Part shown: piece by piece, positions 27,012 to 35,650 of the stretch
Numbering within the stretch: the stretch's first letter is position 1
Layout of the letters: the number at the start of each line of letters is the position of its first letter
Assembly (NCBI RefSeq): GCF_032108445.1
Contig: NZ_CP134876.1
Span: forward strand, 496,001 to 560,000
DNA from: Micromonospora halotolerans
GTDB taxonomy: Bacteria; Actinomycetota; Actinomycetes; Mycobacteriales; Micromonosporaceae
Length of the DNA stretch: 64,000 nucleotides
Direction of reading: 5' to 3'
The notes under the pieces: model-generated
Told to the model about the DNA's origin: nothing
Seen by the model: only the letters and a program-made list of their open reading frames with translations
Database searches by the model: none
Made by a program: the position numbers and the translations under genes

Positions 27012-28796
27012 TCAACGGATGCCGTGGGACTGGAGCCAGAGTTCCAGCAGACCGAGCTGCCAGAGCTTGTTACTGCCGGCGGCCGCCTGCGCCCGGTCCG
27101 GTTCGGCGAGCAGCTCGGCGACGTATTCCGGCCGGAACAGGCGGCGTTCACGGGCGGCCGGGGCGGCGAGGGCCTCCGTGACGAGGTGCCGCACCGGCCC
27201 GTCGACGTTGCGCAGGGCGGGCACCGGAAAGTAGCCCTTCGGCCGGTCGATCACCTCCGCGGGCAGCGTCTCCCGGGCCACCTCCTTGAGGATCCCCTTG
27301 CCGCCCTGCGCCACCTTGTGCTCCGGTGGGCAGGCGGCCGCGAGGGCGACGAGGTCCTGGTCCAGGAACGGGGTACGCACCTCCAGCCCCCACGCCATGC
27401 TCATGTTGTCCACCCGCTTCACCGGGTCGTCGGGCAGCATCAGGTGCGTGTCCAGGCGCAGCACCGCGTCGAGCGCGGTGTGCGCCCTGGGCGCGGCCAA
27501 ATGCGCGGCGAGCAGCTCGCGGCTGGCGTCGTGGTCGCAGGCGTACGCGGGGTCGACCACCAGGTCCAGCTCCGCGTGGCTCCGGTCGAAGAAGGCGTCG
27601 GCGAACGCCTCGGCGGCGTCCTCCCGGGGCACCTCCGTGAGCGGCTGGTGGTAGCCGTAGCCGGCGAACACCTCGTCGGCGCCCTGGCCGGACTGCGCCA
27701 CCTTGACGTGCCGGGCCACCTGCTCGGAGAGCAGGTGGAAGGCGACGACGTCGTGGCTGCCCATCGGCTCGCTCATCGCCACGATCGTCCGCCGGACCGC
27801 GGGCTCCAGGTCGTCGTTGCTCAGCTGGATGCGGTGGTGGTCGGTGCCGAAGGTACGGGCGACCAGGTCCGAGTAGTGGAACTCGTCGCCGCTCTCGCCG
27901 CCCCGGCTGTCGAAGCCGATGCTGAACGTCTGCAGGTGGTGCTGCCCGGCCTCGGCGAGCAGGGCCACGATCATGCTGGAGTCCAGCCCGCCGGAGAGCA
28001 GCACCCCGACCGGCACGTCGGCCACGAGCCGCCGCCGCACCGCCGTGCGCAGCGCGTCGCCGATCGCGGCCCGCCAGTCCCGCGCCGCCGTGCCGACGTG
28101 CGCCGGGTCCCGCTGGTAGTCGGGTCGCCAGTAGACACGCTCGCGGCTGCGCCCGTCGGCCTCCACCACCCGCACGGTGGCCGGCGGCAGTTTGCGTATC
28201 CCCCGCAGGACGGTCCGGGGCGCGGGCACGATCGAGTGCCAGGACAGGTAGTGGTGCAGCGCCACCGGGTCGATGCCCGTGTCGACGTCGCCGGCCGCCA
28301 GCAGCGCCGGCAGGGTGGAGGCGAACCGCAACCGCCCCGGGGACTCGGCGAGGTAGAGGGGCTTGATGCCGAGCCGGTCCCGCGCGAGCACCAGCCGGCG
28401 CCGCTGCCGGTCGACCAGCACGACCGCGAACATCCCGACGAGGTGGTGGACGAAGTCCTCACCCCACTGGGCGTACGCCACGAGGATGACCTCGGTGTCG
28501 CTGGTCGAGCGGAAGGTGTGCCCGGCCTGCCGCAGCTCGTCCCGCAGCTGCGGGTAGTTGTAGATGCAACCGTTGAACACCAGCGCCAGACCCAGGTCCT
28601 CGCGGACCATCGGCTGCGCTCCGGCGTCGGAGAGATCGATGATGGTCAGCCGGCGGTGGCCGAGGGTGATCCATCCGTCGTTCCACAGGCCCTCCCCGTC
28701 GGGACCCCGGGACCGCATCGCCTCGCTCATCCGGGTCACCGCGCGGCCGTCCGGCACCGAGCCGTCGAACCGGGCCTCCCCGCTGATCCCACACAT
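27012..28796 (-). CDS. asparagine-synthase-family amidotransferase, possibly N-acetylglutaminylglutamine amidotransferase
   Basis: A 594-residue glutamine-hydrolysing amidotransferase. The Ntn glutaminase domain starts MCGISGEARFDG, with Cys2 the nucleophile after Met removal, followed by 'SRGPDGEGLW' and 'LVFNGCIYNY'. The synthetase domain has the PP-loop 'LLSGGLDSSM' and 'SGQGADEVFAGYGYH'. The start and overall pattern resemble the enzyme that makes the osmolyte N-acetylglutaminylglutamine amide, but its usual partner ligase is not adjacent, so plain AsnB remains possible. Convergent with glnA, which supplies its nitrogen donor. Confidence 0.85.
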   Translation of the reverse strand: MCGISGEARFDGSVPDGRAVTRMSEAMRSRGPDGEGLWNDGWITLGHRRLTIIDLSDAGAQPMVREDLGLALVFNGCIYNYPQLRDELRQAGHTFRSTSDTEVILVAYAQWGEDFVHHLVGMFAVVLVDRQRRRLVLARDRLGIKPLYLAESPGRLRFASTLPALLAAGDVDTGIDPVALHHYLSWHSIVPAPRTVLRGIRKLPPATVRVVEADGRSRERVYWRPDYQRDPAHVGTAARDWRAAIGDALRTAVRRRLVADVPVGVLLSGGLDSSMIVALLAEAGQHHLQTFSIGFDSRGGESGDEFHYSDLVARTFGTDHHRIQLSNDDLEPAVRRTIVAMSEPMGSHDVVAFHLLSEQVARHVKVAQSGQGADEVFAGYGYHQPLTEVPREDAAEAFADAFFDRSHAELDLVVDPAYACDHDASRELLAAHLAAPRAHTALDAVLRLDTHLMLPDDPVKRVDNMSMAWGLEVRTPFLDQDLVALAAACPPEHKVAQGGKGILKEVARETLPAEVIDRPKGYFPVPALRNVDGPVRHLVTEALAAPAARERRLFRPEYVAELLAEPDRAQAAAGSNKLWQLGLLELWLQSHGIR

Positions 28797-28973
28797 CCTC
28801 GGGGCACCTCCTCTGGCCTGCCGGTAGACACGAACATCGCTTGCCCGTCACCGCCGGACCGGTGGCACGGCCCATGAGAGGCCGCGACTACCCGTTGGGC
28901 GGGTGGCGAAACCGGCGGGGCGGGTGGGGGCACACCCGCCCGATCAATTCCGGAGCTGGGATATCATCGCCCT

Positions 28974-29333
28974 GTGGCGATCGATTCCTGTGCGGCATCA
29001 GCCCCGGCCGTGGCGCTGTTCCGCTCCCTCGGTGACCCGACCCGGCTGGCCATCCTGCGCCGGATCGCGACCGGCGAGGCGCGCGTGGTGGACCTGACCG
29101 GCGAGCTGGGCCTGGCGCAGTCGAGCGTGTCGAAGCACCTGGCCTGTCTCCGGGACTGCGGCCTCGTCGACTACCGGGTCGACGGCCGCCAGTCGTTCTA
29201 CTTCCTGACCCGGCCGGAGCTGCTCGACCTGCTGCGTTCCGCCGAGCAACTCCTGGCCGCCACGGGCGAGGCCGTGGCGTTGTGCCCGGTCTACGGGTCG
29301 GCGGCCGAGTCGCGGGCGGCGGTGACGCGGTGA
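28974..29333 (+). CDS. ArsR/SmtB-family metal sensor, CmtR-like
   Basis: A 119-residue winged-helix repressor. The sensing Cys of Mycobacterium tuberculosis CmtR (two in helix alpha4, one in the C-terminal tail) are matched here by Cys58 and Cys62 in 'HLACLRDCGLVDYRV' and Cys104 in 'VALCPVYG'. It should therefore bind Cd(II) or Pb(II) and release DNA. GTG lies seven bases after a TATCAT hexamer (28962-28967), suggesting a leaderless mRNA. The stop overlaps the exporter start (GTGA). Confidence 0.87.
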   Translation: MAIDSCAASAPAVALFRSLGDPTRLAILRRIATGEARVVDLTGELGLAQSSVSKHLACLRDCGLVDYRVDGRQSFYFLTRPELLDLLRSAEQLLAATGEAVALCPVYGSAAESRAAVTR

Positions 29334-30025
29334 ACGTGTCGCTGCTGCCCCCGGAGCGCCGGGCGGCGCTGTCCCGGCGCAGCCTGTGGCTGGCCTACGC
29401 CACCGCCGGCTACAACCTCCTGGAAGGCCTGGTCGCCCTCGCGGCCGGCACGGCGGCCTCCTCCACGGCGCTGATCGGGTTCGGCCTGGACTCCTTCGTC
29501 GAGGTGTCCAGCGCCGCCGTCGTCATCTGGCAGTTCCGCTCGCGGGTCCCCGAGGAGCGGGAACGCGTCGCGCTGCGGCTCATCGGCGTGTCCTTCTTCG
29601 CCCTGGCCGCGTGGGTGACCGTCGACGCCGCGCGCTCGCTGCTGGCCGGAGGCGACGCGGACGCCAGCCCGGTCGGCATCGGCCTGGCCGTCGCGTCGCT
29701 GGTCGTGATGCCGCTGCTCGTCGCGGCCAAGCGGCACACCGGCCGGGAACTCGGCTCGGCGACGGTCCTGGCCGACTCCACGCAGACCATGCTGTGCACC
29801 TACCTGTCCGCGGTGCTGCTCGCCGGCCTGGTTCTCAACGCCCTGTGGGGCTGGTCGTGGGCCGACCCGATCGCCGCGCTCGTCATCGCCGGGGTGGCGG
29901 TCAAGGAGGGTGTGGCGGCCTGGCGCGGCGAGCACTGTGACGACTGCGCGTCCCTGCCCGTGTCCGACGCCCCCGGCGGGCGCGGGAGCTGCGCGGACGG
30001 TTGCTGCGCCGACGAGACGGTGTGA
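29330..30025 (+). CDS. cation diffusion facilitator-like heavy-metal exporter with Cys-rich tail
   Basis: A 231-residue membrane transporter with five or six helices related to CDF proteins. The helix with 'GFGLDSFVEVSSAAVVIW' carries the conserved Asp of the transport site, and 'LADSTQTMLCTYLS' holds a second Asp. The C-terminal tail has clustered thiols: 'HCDDCAS' and 'CADGCCADE'. Coupled to the CmtR-like gene, it is most likely a Cd/Pb efflux pump. GTG 29330 is set by the overlap. Confidence 0.83.
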   Translation: MNVSLLPPERRAALSRRSLWLAYATAGYNLLEGLVALAAGTAASSTALIGFGLDSFVEVSSAAVVIWQFRSRVPEERERVALRLIGVSFFALAAWVTVDAARSLLAGGDADASPVGIGLAVASLVVMPLLVAAKRHTGRELGSATVLADSTQTMLCTYLSAVLLAGLVLNALWGWSWADPIAALVIAGVAVKEGVAAWRGEHCDDCASLPVSDAPGGRGSCADGCCADETV

Positions 30026-30180
30026 AGCGGCGCGCCGTGACCTTCCCGGAGGCCGCCGCTGGCGCTCTCATCGTGGCTCGCCGCTGACTTTCCCGCTCCG
30101 GCATCCCCACGGCTACGTGCGCAAACGGCAGTTCTCGCAGGTGGTGGGGCCGTAGGCTGCAATCGGGCGGGGGCAGGGGC

Positions 30181-30597
30181 ATGAGCGATGGCATCGAGGC
30201 GTTCTTCGTGGCACTACCGGCGCGGAGGCGGGCCATGCTGCCACCGCGCGTTCGCGGGACGCTGCGCGTGGACCTGGTGACCCACGGCTCGACCGACCAC
30301 TGGTACGTCGACCTCCGCGCGACGGATCAGGTGGTGGTGAACCGGAACGCCGGGACGGCCGACGCGGTGCTGACGACGACGCCCGCGGTGTTCGCCCAGC
30401 TCGTGCGGGGCGAGTCCCCCGCCACGGCCGTGCTGCTGCGCAACGACGCCACCCTGGTCGGCGACTCCCGGCTGGTCCTGGCCTTCCGGCGGTACTTCCC
30501 GCCCCCGGGCGGCACCGGCGATCCCCGGGAGGGCGCGCAGCGGCGGGCTCCCCACGGGCAGGCGTGGCGCGAGCGCCTGCGAGCCGGGATGGGTTGA
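30181..30597 (+). CDS. SCP2 sterol-transfer-domain protein
   Basis: A 138-residue protein with an SCP2-like fold: 'WYVDLRATDQVVVNRNAGTADAVLTT' type strands, then 'FAQLVRGESPATAVLLRNDATLVGDSRLVL', the lipid-pocket helices. SCP2 domains bind lipids or serve as regulatory modules. ATG follows GGGGGCAGGGGC. It ends four bases before the debranching-like gene, so the two should share an mRNA; the functional link is unclear. The 155 bases before it hold no gene. Confidence 0.75.
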   Translation: MSDGIEAFFVALPARRRAMLPPRVRGTLRVDLVTHGSTDHWYVDLRATDQVVVNRNAGTADAVLTTTPAVFAQLVRGESPATAVLLRNDATLVGDSRLVLAFRRYFPPPGGTGDPREGAQRRAPHGQAWRERLRAGMG

Positions 30598-30601
30598 CGG
30601 C

Positions 30602-32692
30602 ATGCCGATGCGGAAGTCGATCAGCATCCTGGACGGGAACACCTTCCTGGTCTGCGACGACCGTGGCGACGTGGATCCGTCGCCCAGCGTGCCGACCGGG
30701 CTGTTCTCCTACGACACCCGATTCCTGTCCACCTGGCGGTTGAGCGTGAACGGGGAACGGCTGCACGCGTTGTCGGTGGACGACATCCGGTACTTCGAGA
30801 GCCGCTTCTTCCTCGTGCCGGGCGAACCGACCCACTACGTCGACGCGACGGTGTCGGTGATCCGCGACCGCAGCATCGGCGGCAGCTTCACCGAGAACCT
30901 CGCGGTGCTCAACCACACCGACACGGAGACGACCCTGACGGTACGCGTCGACATGGCCTCCGACTTCGCCGACATCTTCGAGGTCAAGAACCCGCAGGGC
31001 AAGAAGGCGCCGGTACAGGCGATCGTGGAGGAGGGGCAGCTGCGGCTGCGCTACCGCCGGGACAGCTTCCACCGGGAGACCGTCATCTCCAGCTCCGCAC
31101 CCGCCCGCGTCGACCCGGAGGGCATGACGTTCGAGGTGCGCGTACCGGCGCAGTCGGAGTGGCAGACCCGGTTGCACGTACGCACGCTGGTCCTGGGCGC
31201 CCACGAGCGCGACTTCCGCGACAGCCTTGAGCTGCGCCAGGCCCGGTCCCCGGCCGAGCTGGACGAGCAGCTGCGGCAGTGGACGGCGACCGCGCCGCGG
31301 CTGAAGTGCGACAGCTCGTCCATCACCACCGCCTACCGCCGCAGCCTCGTGGACCTGGCCGCGCTGCGCTACACCTCCATCACGATGGCGGAGGAACTGG
31401 TCGCCGCCGGGCTGCCGTGGTTCATGACCGTGTTCGGCCGGGACAGCATTTTCACCTGCCTGCAGGCCCTGCCGTTCACCCCGCAGCTCGTGCCCGCCAC
31501 CCTGGGCACGCTGGCCTACGGGCAGGGCAGCCGCCTCGACGACTTCCGGGACGAGGAGCCCGGCAAGATCCTGCACGAGCTGCGCTACGGCGAGTCCGCC
31601 GGATTCGAGGAACAACCCCACTCGCCGTACTACGGCGCCGCCGACACCACTCCCCTGTTCGTCGTCCTGCTCGACGAGTACGAACGCTGGACCGGCGACG
31701 GCGCGGTGGTGCGGGCCTACGAGTTCGAGGCCCGCGCCGCTCTCGACTGGATCGACACCTACGGCGACCTGCTCGGCACCGGCTACGTCTGGTACGAGAC
31801 CCGCAACCGCGACAACGGCCTGGTCAACCAGTGCTGGAAGGACTCTCCGGACTCGATCTGCCACCGCGACGGGCGCCTGCCCCCGTTTCCCCGCGCGACC
31901 TGCGAACAACAGGGCTACGCCTACGACGCCAAGATCCGGGGCGCGCGTCTGGCGCGCCTGTTCTGGAACGATCCCGCCTACGCCGACCGCCTCGAACGGG
32001 AGGCCGCGGAGCTGAAGGCCCGGTTCAACGAGGAGTTCTGGATCGCCGACGGCGAGTACTACGCCCTCGCGCTGGACGCGGAGGGAAACCAGGTCGACGC
32101 GCTGTCCTCGAACATCGGGCACCTGCTGTGGAGCGGCATCGTCGAGGAGTCCCGGGCCGGTCGGGTCGCCGAGCTGCTGCTCGGCGACCGGCTCTTCTCC
32201 GGCTGGGGCGTGCGCACCCTGGCCACCGACTGCGCCCGCTACAACCCGCTCGGCTACCACGTGGGCACCGTGTGGCCGTTCGACAACTCGATCATCGCCT
32301 GGGGTCTCTGGCGCTACGGCTACCGCCGCGAGGCGGCCACCATCTGCCAGGCCATGTTCGACGCCGCCGACTACTTCCAGGGCCGGCTGCCCGAGGCCTT
32401 CGCCGGATACCCCCGGGCCCGCACCACCTACCCCGTGGAGTACCCGACCGCGTGCAGCCCGCAGGCCTGGTCGGCGGGAACCCCGCTGCTCCTGCTGCGG
32501 GTGATCCTCGGCCTGCAACCCCACGACGAGCACCTCATCATCGACCCGGTGCTCCCACCGGGGCTGGGCCGGCTGGAACTGCTCGACATCCCCGGACGGT
32601 GGGGCCGGATCGACGCCCTGGGGCGCAGCCGCACGGCGGCCGACGGGGTCCCGCCGGGCTCGGGTGGCCAGCCGGCCCCCGGGGTGTGGTGA
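30602..32692 (+). CDS. glycogen-debranching-enzyme-like glycosidase (amylo-alpha-1,6-glucosidase family)
   Basis: A 696-residue cytoplasmic protein. The N-terminal beta domain (about 5-210) is the bacterial GDE N-terminal type ('GLFSYDTRFLSTWRL'). The (alpha/alpha)6 catalytic barrel has 'GLPWFMTVFGRDSIFTCLQ', 'YYGAADTTPLFVVLLDEYERW', 'GYAYDAKIRGARLARLFW' and 'HVGTVWPFDNSIIAWGLW'. Family members hydrolyse alpha-glucosidic bonds, but many are known only by sequence. ATG 30602 or the ATG six bases later could be the start. Confidence 0.85.
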   Translation: MPMRKSISILDGNTFLVCDDRGDVDPSPSVPTGLFSYDTRFLSTWRLSVNGERLHALSVDDIRYFESRFFLVPGEPTHYVDATVSVIRDRSIGGSFTENLAVLNHTDTETTLTVRVDMASDFADIFEVKNPQGKKAPVQAIVEEGQLRLRYRRDSFHRETVISSSAPARVDPEGMTFEVRVPAQSEWQTRLHVRTLVLGAHERDFRDSLELRQARSPAELDEQLRQWTATAPRLKCDSSSITTAYRRSLVDLAALRYTSITMAEELVAAGLPWFMTVFGRDSIFTCLQALPFTPQLVPATLGTLAYGQGSRLDDFRDEEPGKILHELRYGESAGFEEQPHSPYYGAADTTPLFVVLLDEYERWTGDGAVVRAYEFEARAALDWIDTYGDLLGTGYVWYETRNRDNGLVNQCWKDSPDSICHRDGRLPPFPRATCEQQGYAYDAKIRGARLARLFWNDPAYADRLEREAAELKARFNEEFWIADGEYYALALDAEGNQVDALSSNIGHLLWSGIVEESRAGRVAELLLGDRLFSGWGVRTLATDCARYNPLGYHVGTVWPFDNSIIAWGLWRYGYRREAATICQAMFDAADYFQGRLPEAFAGYPRARTTYPVEYPTACSPQAWSAGTPLLLLRVILGLQPHDEHLIIDPVLPPGLGRLELLDIPGRWGRIDALGRSRTAADGVPPGSGGQPAPGVW

Positions 32693-32708
32693 GGCCGGCG
32701 CTCCGCGG

Positions 32709-33578
32709 TCAGGGGTGGTCGGAGAGGACCGCGCCCACCGCCCGCTGGGCGAGCGCGTACATGGCGGGGTTGGTCTCCCGGTAGTAGGTCAGCGCGCTGA
32801 TGAAGGTCAACGCCCAGCCCTTGCCGCGCGCCCAGGTCGCGTCGTCGAACCCCGCCGTCTCGCGGAAGACGTCGCGCGCGTCGGGGTCGAGGAGGGTCCA
32901 CGCCGCCATCGCGTCGCAGGCCGGGTCGCCGACGCCCGCCGCGCCGAAATCGATCAGGCCGCGGAGGCGGCCGTCGCGGACGAGCACGTTGCCGGGGAGC
33001 AGGTCGCCGTGGGTCCAGACCGGCGGACCGTGCCAGACCGGCGCAGCCAGCGCCTCCTCCCAGATCGCCAGGACCGCGTCGACATCGACCATGCCGCGGG
33101 CGGCCTCGGTCCACTCCCGCAGGTACGCGTCACGGCCGCGCAGCGGACCGCTGCGGTATCCGGCACGGGCGCCGGCGGTGTCCGCCCGCCGCAGGCCCGC
33201 CACCAGATCGCCGAGGTCGGCGGCGAAGCCCCGCGGGTCGGTGTTGCCCTCGGTCGGGTGGTCGCCGTCGACCCAGCGGTGGACCGCCCACGGCCACGGG
33301 TACCCGTCGGCCGGCCGGCCGACGGCGCACGGCTGCGGCACGGCCACCGGCAGGTGCTTCGCGAGGACCGGTAGCCACTCGTGTTCGAACGCGACCTGCT
33401 TGACCGCGCTTTCGATGCGCGGCAGCCGGACCGTGAGCGCGTCGCCGAGCCGGTAGATCGCGTTGTCCGTGCCGCCGGAGGGCACCGGCGTGACCGGTCG
33501 GTCCGCCCACTGCGGGAACTGTCCGGCGATCAGCCGTCGGACCAGGGCGGCGTCCGTGCGTACCTCGTCCTTGTGCAT
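32709..33578 (-). CDS. aminoglycoside phosphotransferase (APH)-family kinase
   Basis: A 289-residue kinase fold of the APH/ChoK type. The ATP region 'VPSGGTDNAIYRLGDALTVRLPR' is near the N-terminus, the catalytic loop is 'VWTHGDLLPGNVLVRDG' and the metal loop 'GLIDFGAAGVGDPACD'. Such genes phosphorylate small molecules, and most chromosomal copies are not proven resistance genes. ATG 33578 gives the usual length; the frame stays open to 33707 without family similarity. Convergent with the debranching-like gene. Confidence 0.85.
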   Translation of the reverse strand: MHKDEVRTDAALVRRLIAGQFPQWADRPVTPVPSGGTDNAIYRLGDALTVRLPRIESAVKQVAFEHEWLPVLAKHLPVAVPQPCAVGRPADGYPWPWAVHRWVDGDHPTEGNTDPRGFAADLGDLVAGLRRADTAGARAGYRSGPLRGRDAYLREWTEAARGMVDVDAVLAIWEEALAAPVWHGPPVWTHGDLLPGNVLVRDGRLRGLIDFGAAGVGDPACDAMAAWTLLDPDARDVFRETAGFDDATWARGKGWALTFISALTYYRETNPAMYALAQRAVGAVLSDHP

Positions 33579-33699
33579 CTGGCCGCCGGCCAATTCGAAC
33601 CCTCCCCGTACGCGGTGTCCGTGGAGGTTAACCGCCCGCGCCGTCGGTGTCCCCGGGATTTCGGCAGCGCCGCCGCCGGTCGCGGTAGGTTGCTCAGTC

Positions 33700-34416
33700 A
33701 TGGCCACGACCGCCGACGTCCGTCACGATCTCGCCAGCCTCGCCGACCCACGACGGGTGGCGGCACTGAGCCGGTTCCTCCAGATCACCCCGGGCGGGTA
33801 CGGCGAGGGCGACCGGACCATCGGCGTGCCGGTGCCGGAGCAGCGCAGGGTGGCCGCCCGGTACTGGCGCGACCTCTCCCTGGCCGAGACGGCGGAACTG
33901 CTGGCCAGCGGCGTTCACGAGGAGAGGCTGACGTCGCTGTTCATCCTGGTGCGCAAGTTCGCCAGGGCCGACGAGGAGGAACGGGGCCGGATCTTCCGCC
34001 TCGTCCTGGCCAACACGGCCCGCATCAACAACTGGGACCTGGTGGACTCGTCCGCTCCGTACATCGTCGGGCCCTGGTTGGTCGACAAGGACCGCGGCGT
34101 CCTGGACCGGCTGGCCGGGTCGAGCCTGGTGTGGGACCGGCGCATCGCCGTCATGGCGACCTTCGCCTTCATCCGGGCCGGCGACTTCCACTGGACCTTC
34201 CGCCTCGGTGATCGGCTCCTGGCCGACCCGCATGAGCTGGTGCAGAAGGCGGTGGGCTGGATGCTGCGCGAGGTGGGCAACCGGGACCGGGCGGCGGAGG
34301 AGGAGTTCCTGGCCGGACGGTACCGGGCCATGCCCCGGGTCATGCTGCGGTACGCGATCGAGAAGTTCGAACCGCAGCGACGTCGGGAGTACCTGTCCGG
34401 CACGGCCCGTCAGTGA
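33700..34416 (+). CDS. AlkD-like HEAT-repeat DNA alkylation repair protein
   Basis: A 238-residue all-helical protein like AlkD glycosylases: 'VPVPEQRRVAARYWRDLS', 'LTSLFILVRKF', 'NNWDLVDSSAPYIVGPWL', 'DRRIAVMATFAFIRAGDF' and 'VQKAVGWMLREVGNRD'. AlkD enzymes remove N3/N7-alkyl purines, and the conserved Trp/Asp residues of 'NNWDLVD' and 'VGWMLREVG' are present. No ribosome site is seen; a TAGGTT hexamer ends seven bases before ATG, which suits a leaderless mRNA. Confidence 0.87.
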   Translation: MATTADVRHDLASLADPRRVAALSRFLQITPGGYGEGDRTIGVPVPEQRRVAARYWRDLSLAETAELLASGVHEERLTSLFILVRKFARADEEERGRIFRLVLANTARINNWDLVDSSAPYIVGPWLVDKDRGVLDRLAGSSLVWDRRIAVMATFAFIRAGDFHWTFRLGDRLLADPHELVQKAVGWMLREVGNRDRAAEEEFLAGRYRAMPRVMLRYAIEKFEPQRRREYLSGTARQ

Positions 34417-34482
34417 GCGCGCCAGCCGGAGGCGAAGGTCCTCCTGGTCGGACTGGCGGTCATCGATCGGGAGGACACGGAC

Positions 34483-34578
34483 ATGCACGATCTTTCTCGT
34501 CGCAAGCTGCTCAAGGCGAAGTACGACCCCCACAACGTCTTCCAGTACGAGCAGAGCATCCCGCCCGCGGCATGCTGA
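34483..34578 (+). pseudogene. C-terminal remnant of a berberine-bridge (BBE)-type FAD oxidoreductase
   Basis: A 31-residue reading frame whose sequence 'LLKAKYDPHNVFQYEQSIP' is the hallmark end of BBE/FAD-linked oxidases (x-K-x-x-YDPxNVFxxxQSIPP). The rest of that ~450-residue enzyme is missing. A ribosome-like GGGAGGA sits seven bases before its ATG, perhaps by chance. It is squeezed between the AlkD-like gene and a convergent LysR gene. Confidence 0.65.
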
Positions 34579-34579
34579 C

Positions 34580-35521
34580 CTACGAGGCCGTCCGTACCCA
34601 GGTCGGCGTCCAGACCTCGCTGTCGGGTGTCTCCGCCCGCCTGGAGGCCAGGTGATCGCGAAGTGTGGTGAGCGCGGGATGCCGGTTGTCGTCGCGCCAG
34701 ATCAGTGACATCGGGTACACCGGTGCGGGGCCCCGCACCGGTATACGCCGCAGGTCATAGCTGTCCGGCCACAGGTATCGCGTGCGCTCCCCGGCCAGCG
34801 TCGCCAGTTCCGGGGAGTCGGCGAGCTCGGCCAGCAGCGCCTCGTTTCCGAAGGCCGGCCCGGCCCGGTCGATGGTGAGGCCGAACGCGGCGGCGAGCTC
34901 GTCGTAATAGTCGGCCCATTCGGTACCGGCGGCCATTCCCGGCATCCAGATGCGGTGCTCGGCGAGCTGGGCGGGCGTGACGGCGCGGGCGTCGGCGAGC
35001 GCGTGGCGGGGCCCGACGAGAAGCTCGTGGTGCTCGTCGATCACGCGGGCGGCCCGGATCGCGCCGGGCAGGTGGCGCGCGGCGACGGTGACGGCGTGGA
35101 AGGTGGCGTCGACCGTCCCCGCCTCGACCGCGGCGATCGCGGCGTGGACGTCGGCGTCCAGGGTCACGACATCCAGCTCGATCCGCGGATGGGTGCGGTG
35201 GAAGTCCTGGAGGAGCACGGCCGGCGCGGTCCGCCGGCTGTGCACGTCGACGCGGAGGGCGCGCCGGCCGGGACGCACCGACGCGTCGGCCCGGTCCGCC
35301 ACCCGGAGGAGCTCCCGGGCGTGCGGCAGGAACGCCTGGCCGTCGACCGTGAGCCGCACCCCCCGGGGCGTACGGGTGAACAGGCGCACGGCCAGGTCCC
35401 GCTCCAACCCGGCGACCCGCTTGGAGACGGCCTGCTGCGTGATCGACAGCGCGGTGGCCGCCACCTGGAACTGGCCGGCGTCGGCGGCGGCGACGAAGGT
35501 GCGCACGGCGTCGAGATCCAC
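34580..35521 (-). CDS. LysR-family transcriptional regulator
   Basis: A 313-residue LTTR. The N-terminal helix-turn-helix is clear ('FQVAATALSITQQAVSKRVAGLERDLAVRLFTR' region, about 18-50). The C-terminal periplasmic-binding-like effector domain follows from about 90. GTG start 35521. It is divergent from an MFS exporter 130 bases away, the usual LysR-target layout, so it probably controls that gene. Confidence 0.88.
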   Translation of the reverse strand: MDLDAVRTFVAAADAGQFQVAATALSITQQAVSKRVAGLERDLAVRLFTRTPRGVRLTVDGQAFLPHARELLRVADRADASVRPGRRALRVDVHSRRTAPAVLLQDFHRTHPRIELDVVTLDADVHAAIAAVEAGTVDATFHAVTVAARHLPGAIRAARVIDEHHELLVGPRHALADARAVTPAQLAEHRIWMPGMAAGTEWADYYDELAAAFGLTIDRAGPAFGNEALLAELADSPELATLAGERTRYLWPDSYDLRRIPVRGPAPVYPMSLIWRDDNRHPALTTLRDHLASRRAETPDSEVWTPTWVRTAS

Positions 35522-35650
35522 CCGCCGACCCTAGTCGCACAACGAACCGTTGTGGCTCGCCGCCGGCCCGGTTGTTTGATCCCGCCTCCCCGACCCTGCT
35601 GTGATCACGGCCGTCAACGGCACGGGGCCGAGGCGGGAGGTGCGAGCCTG

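Noticed and set aside
32709..33578. Aminoglycoside resistance gene
   Set aside because: Only the broad APH kinase fold is supported. The sequence does not match a known resistance enzyme, so no resistance claim is made.
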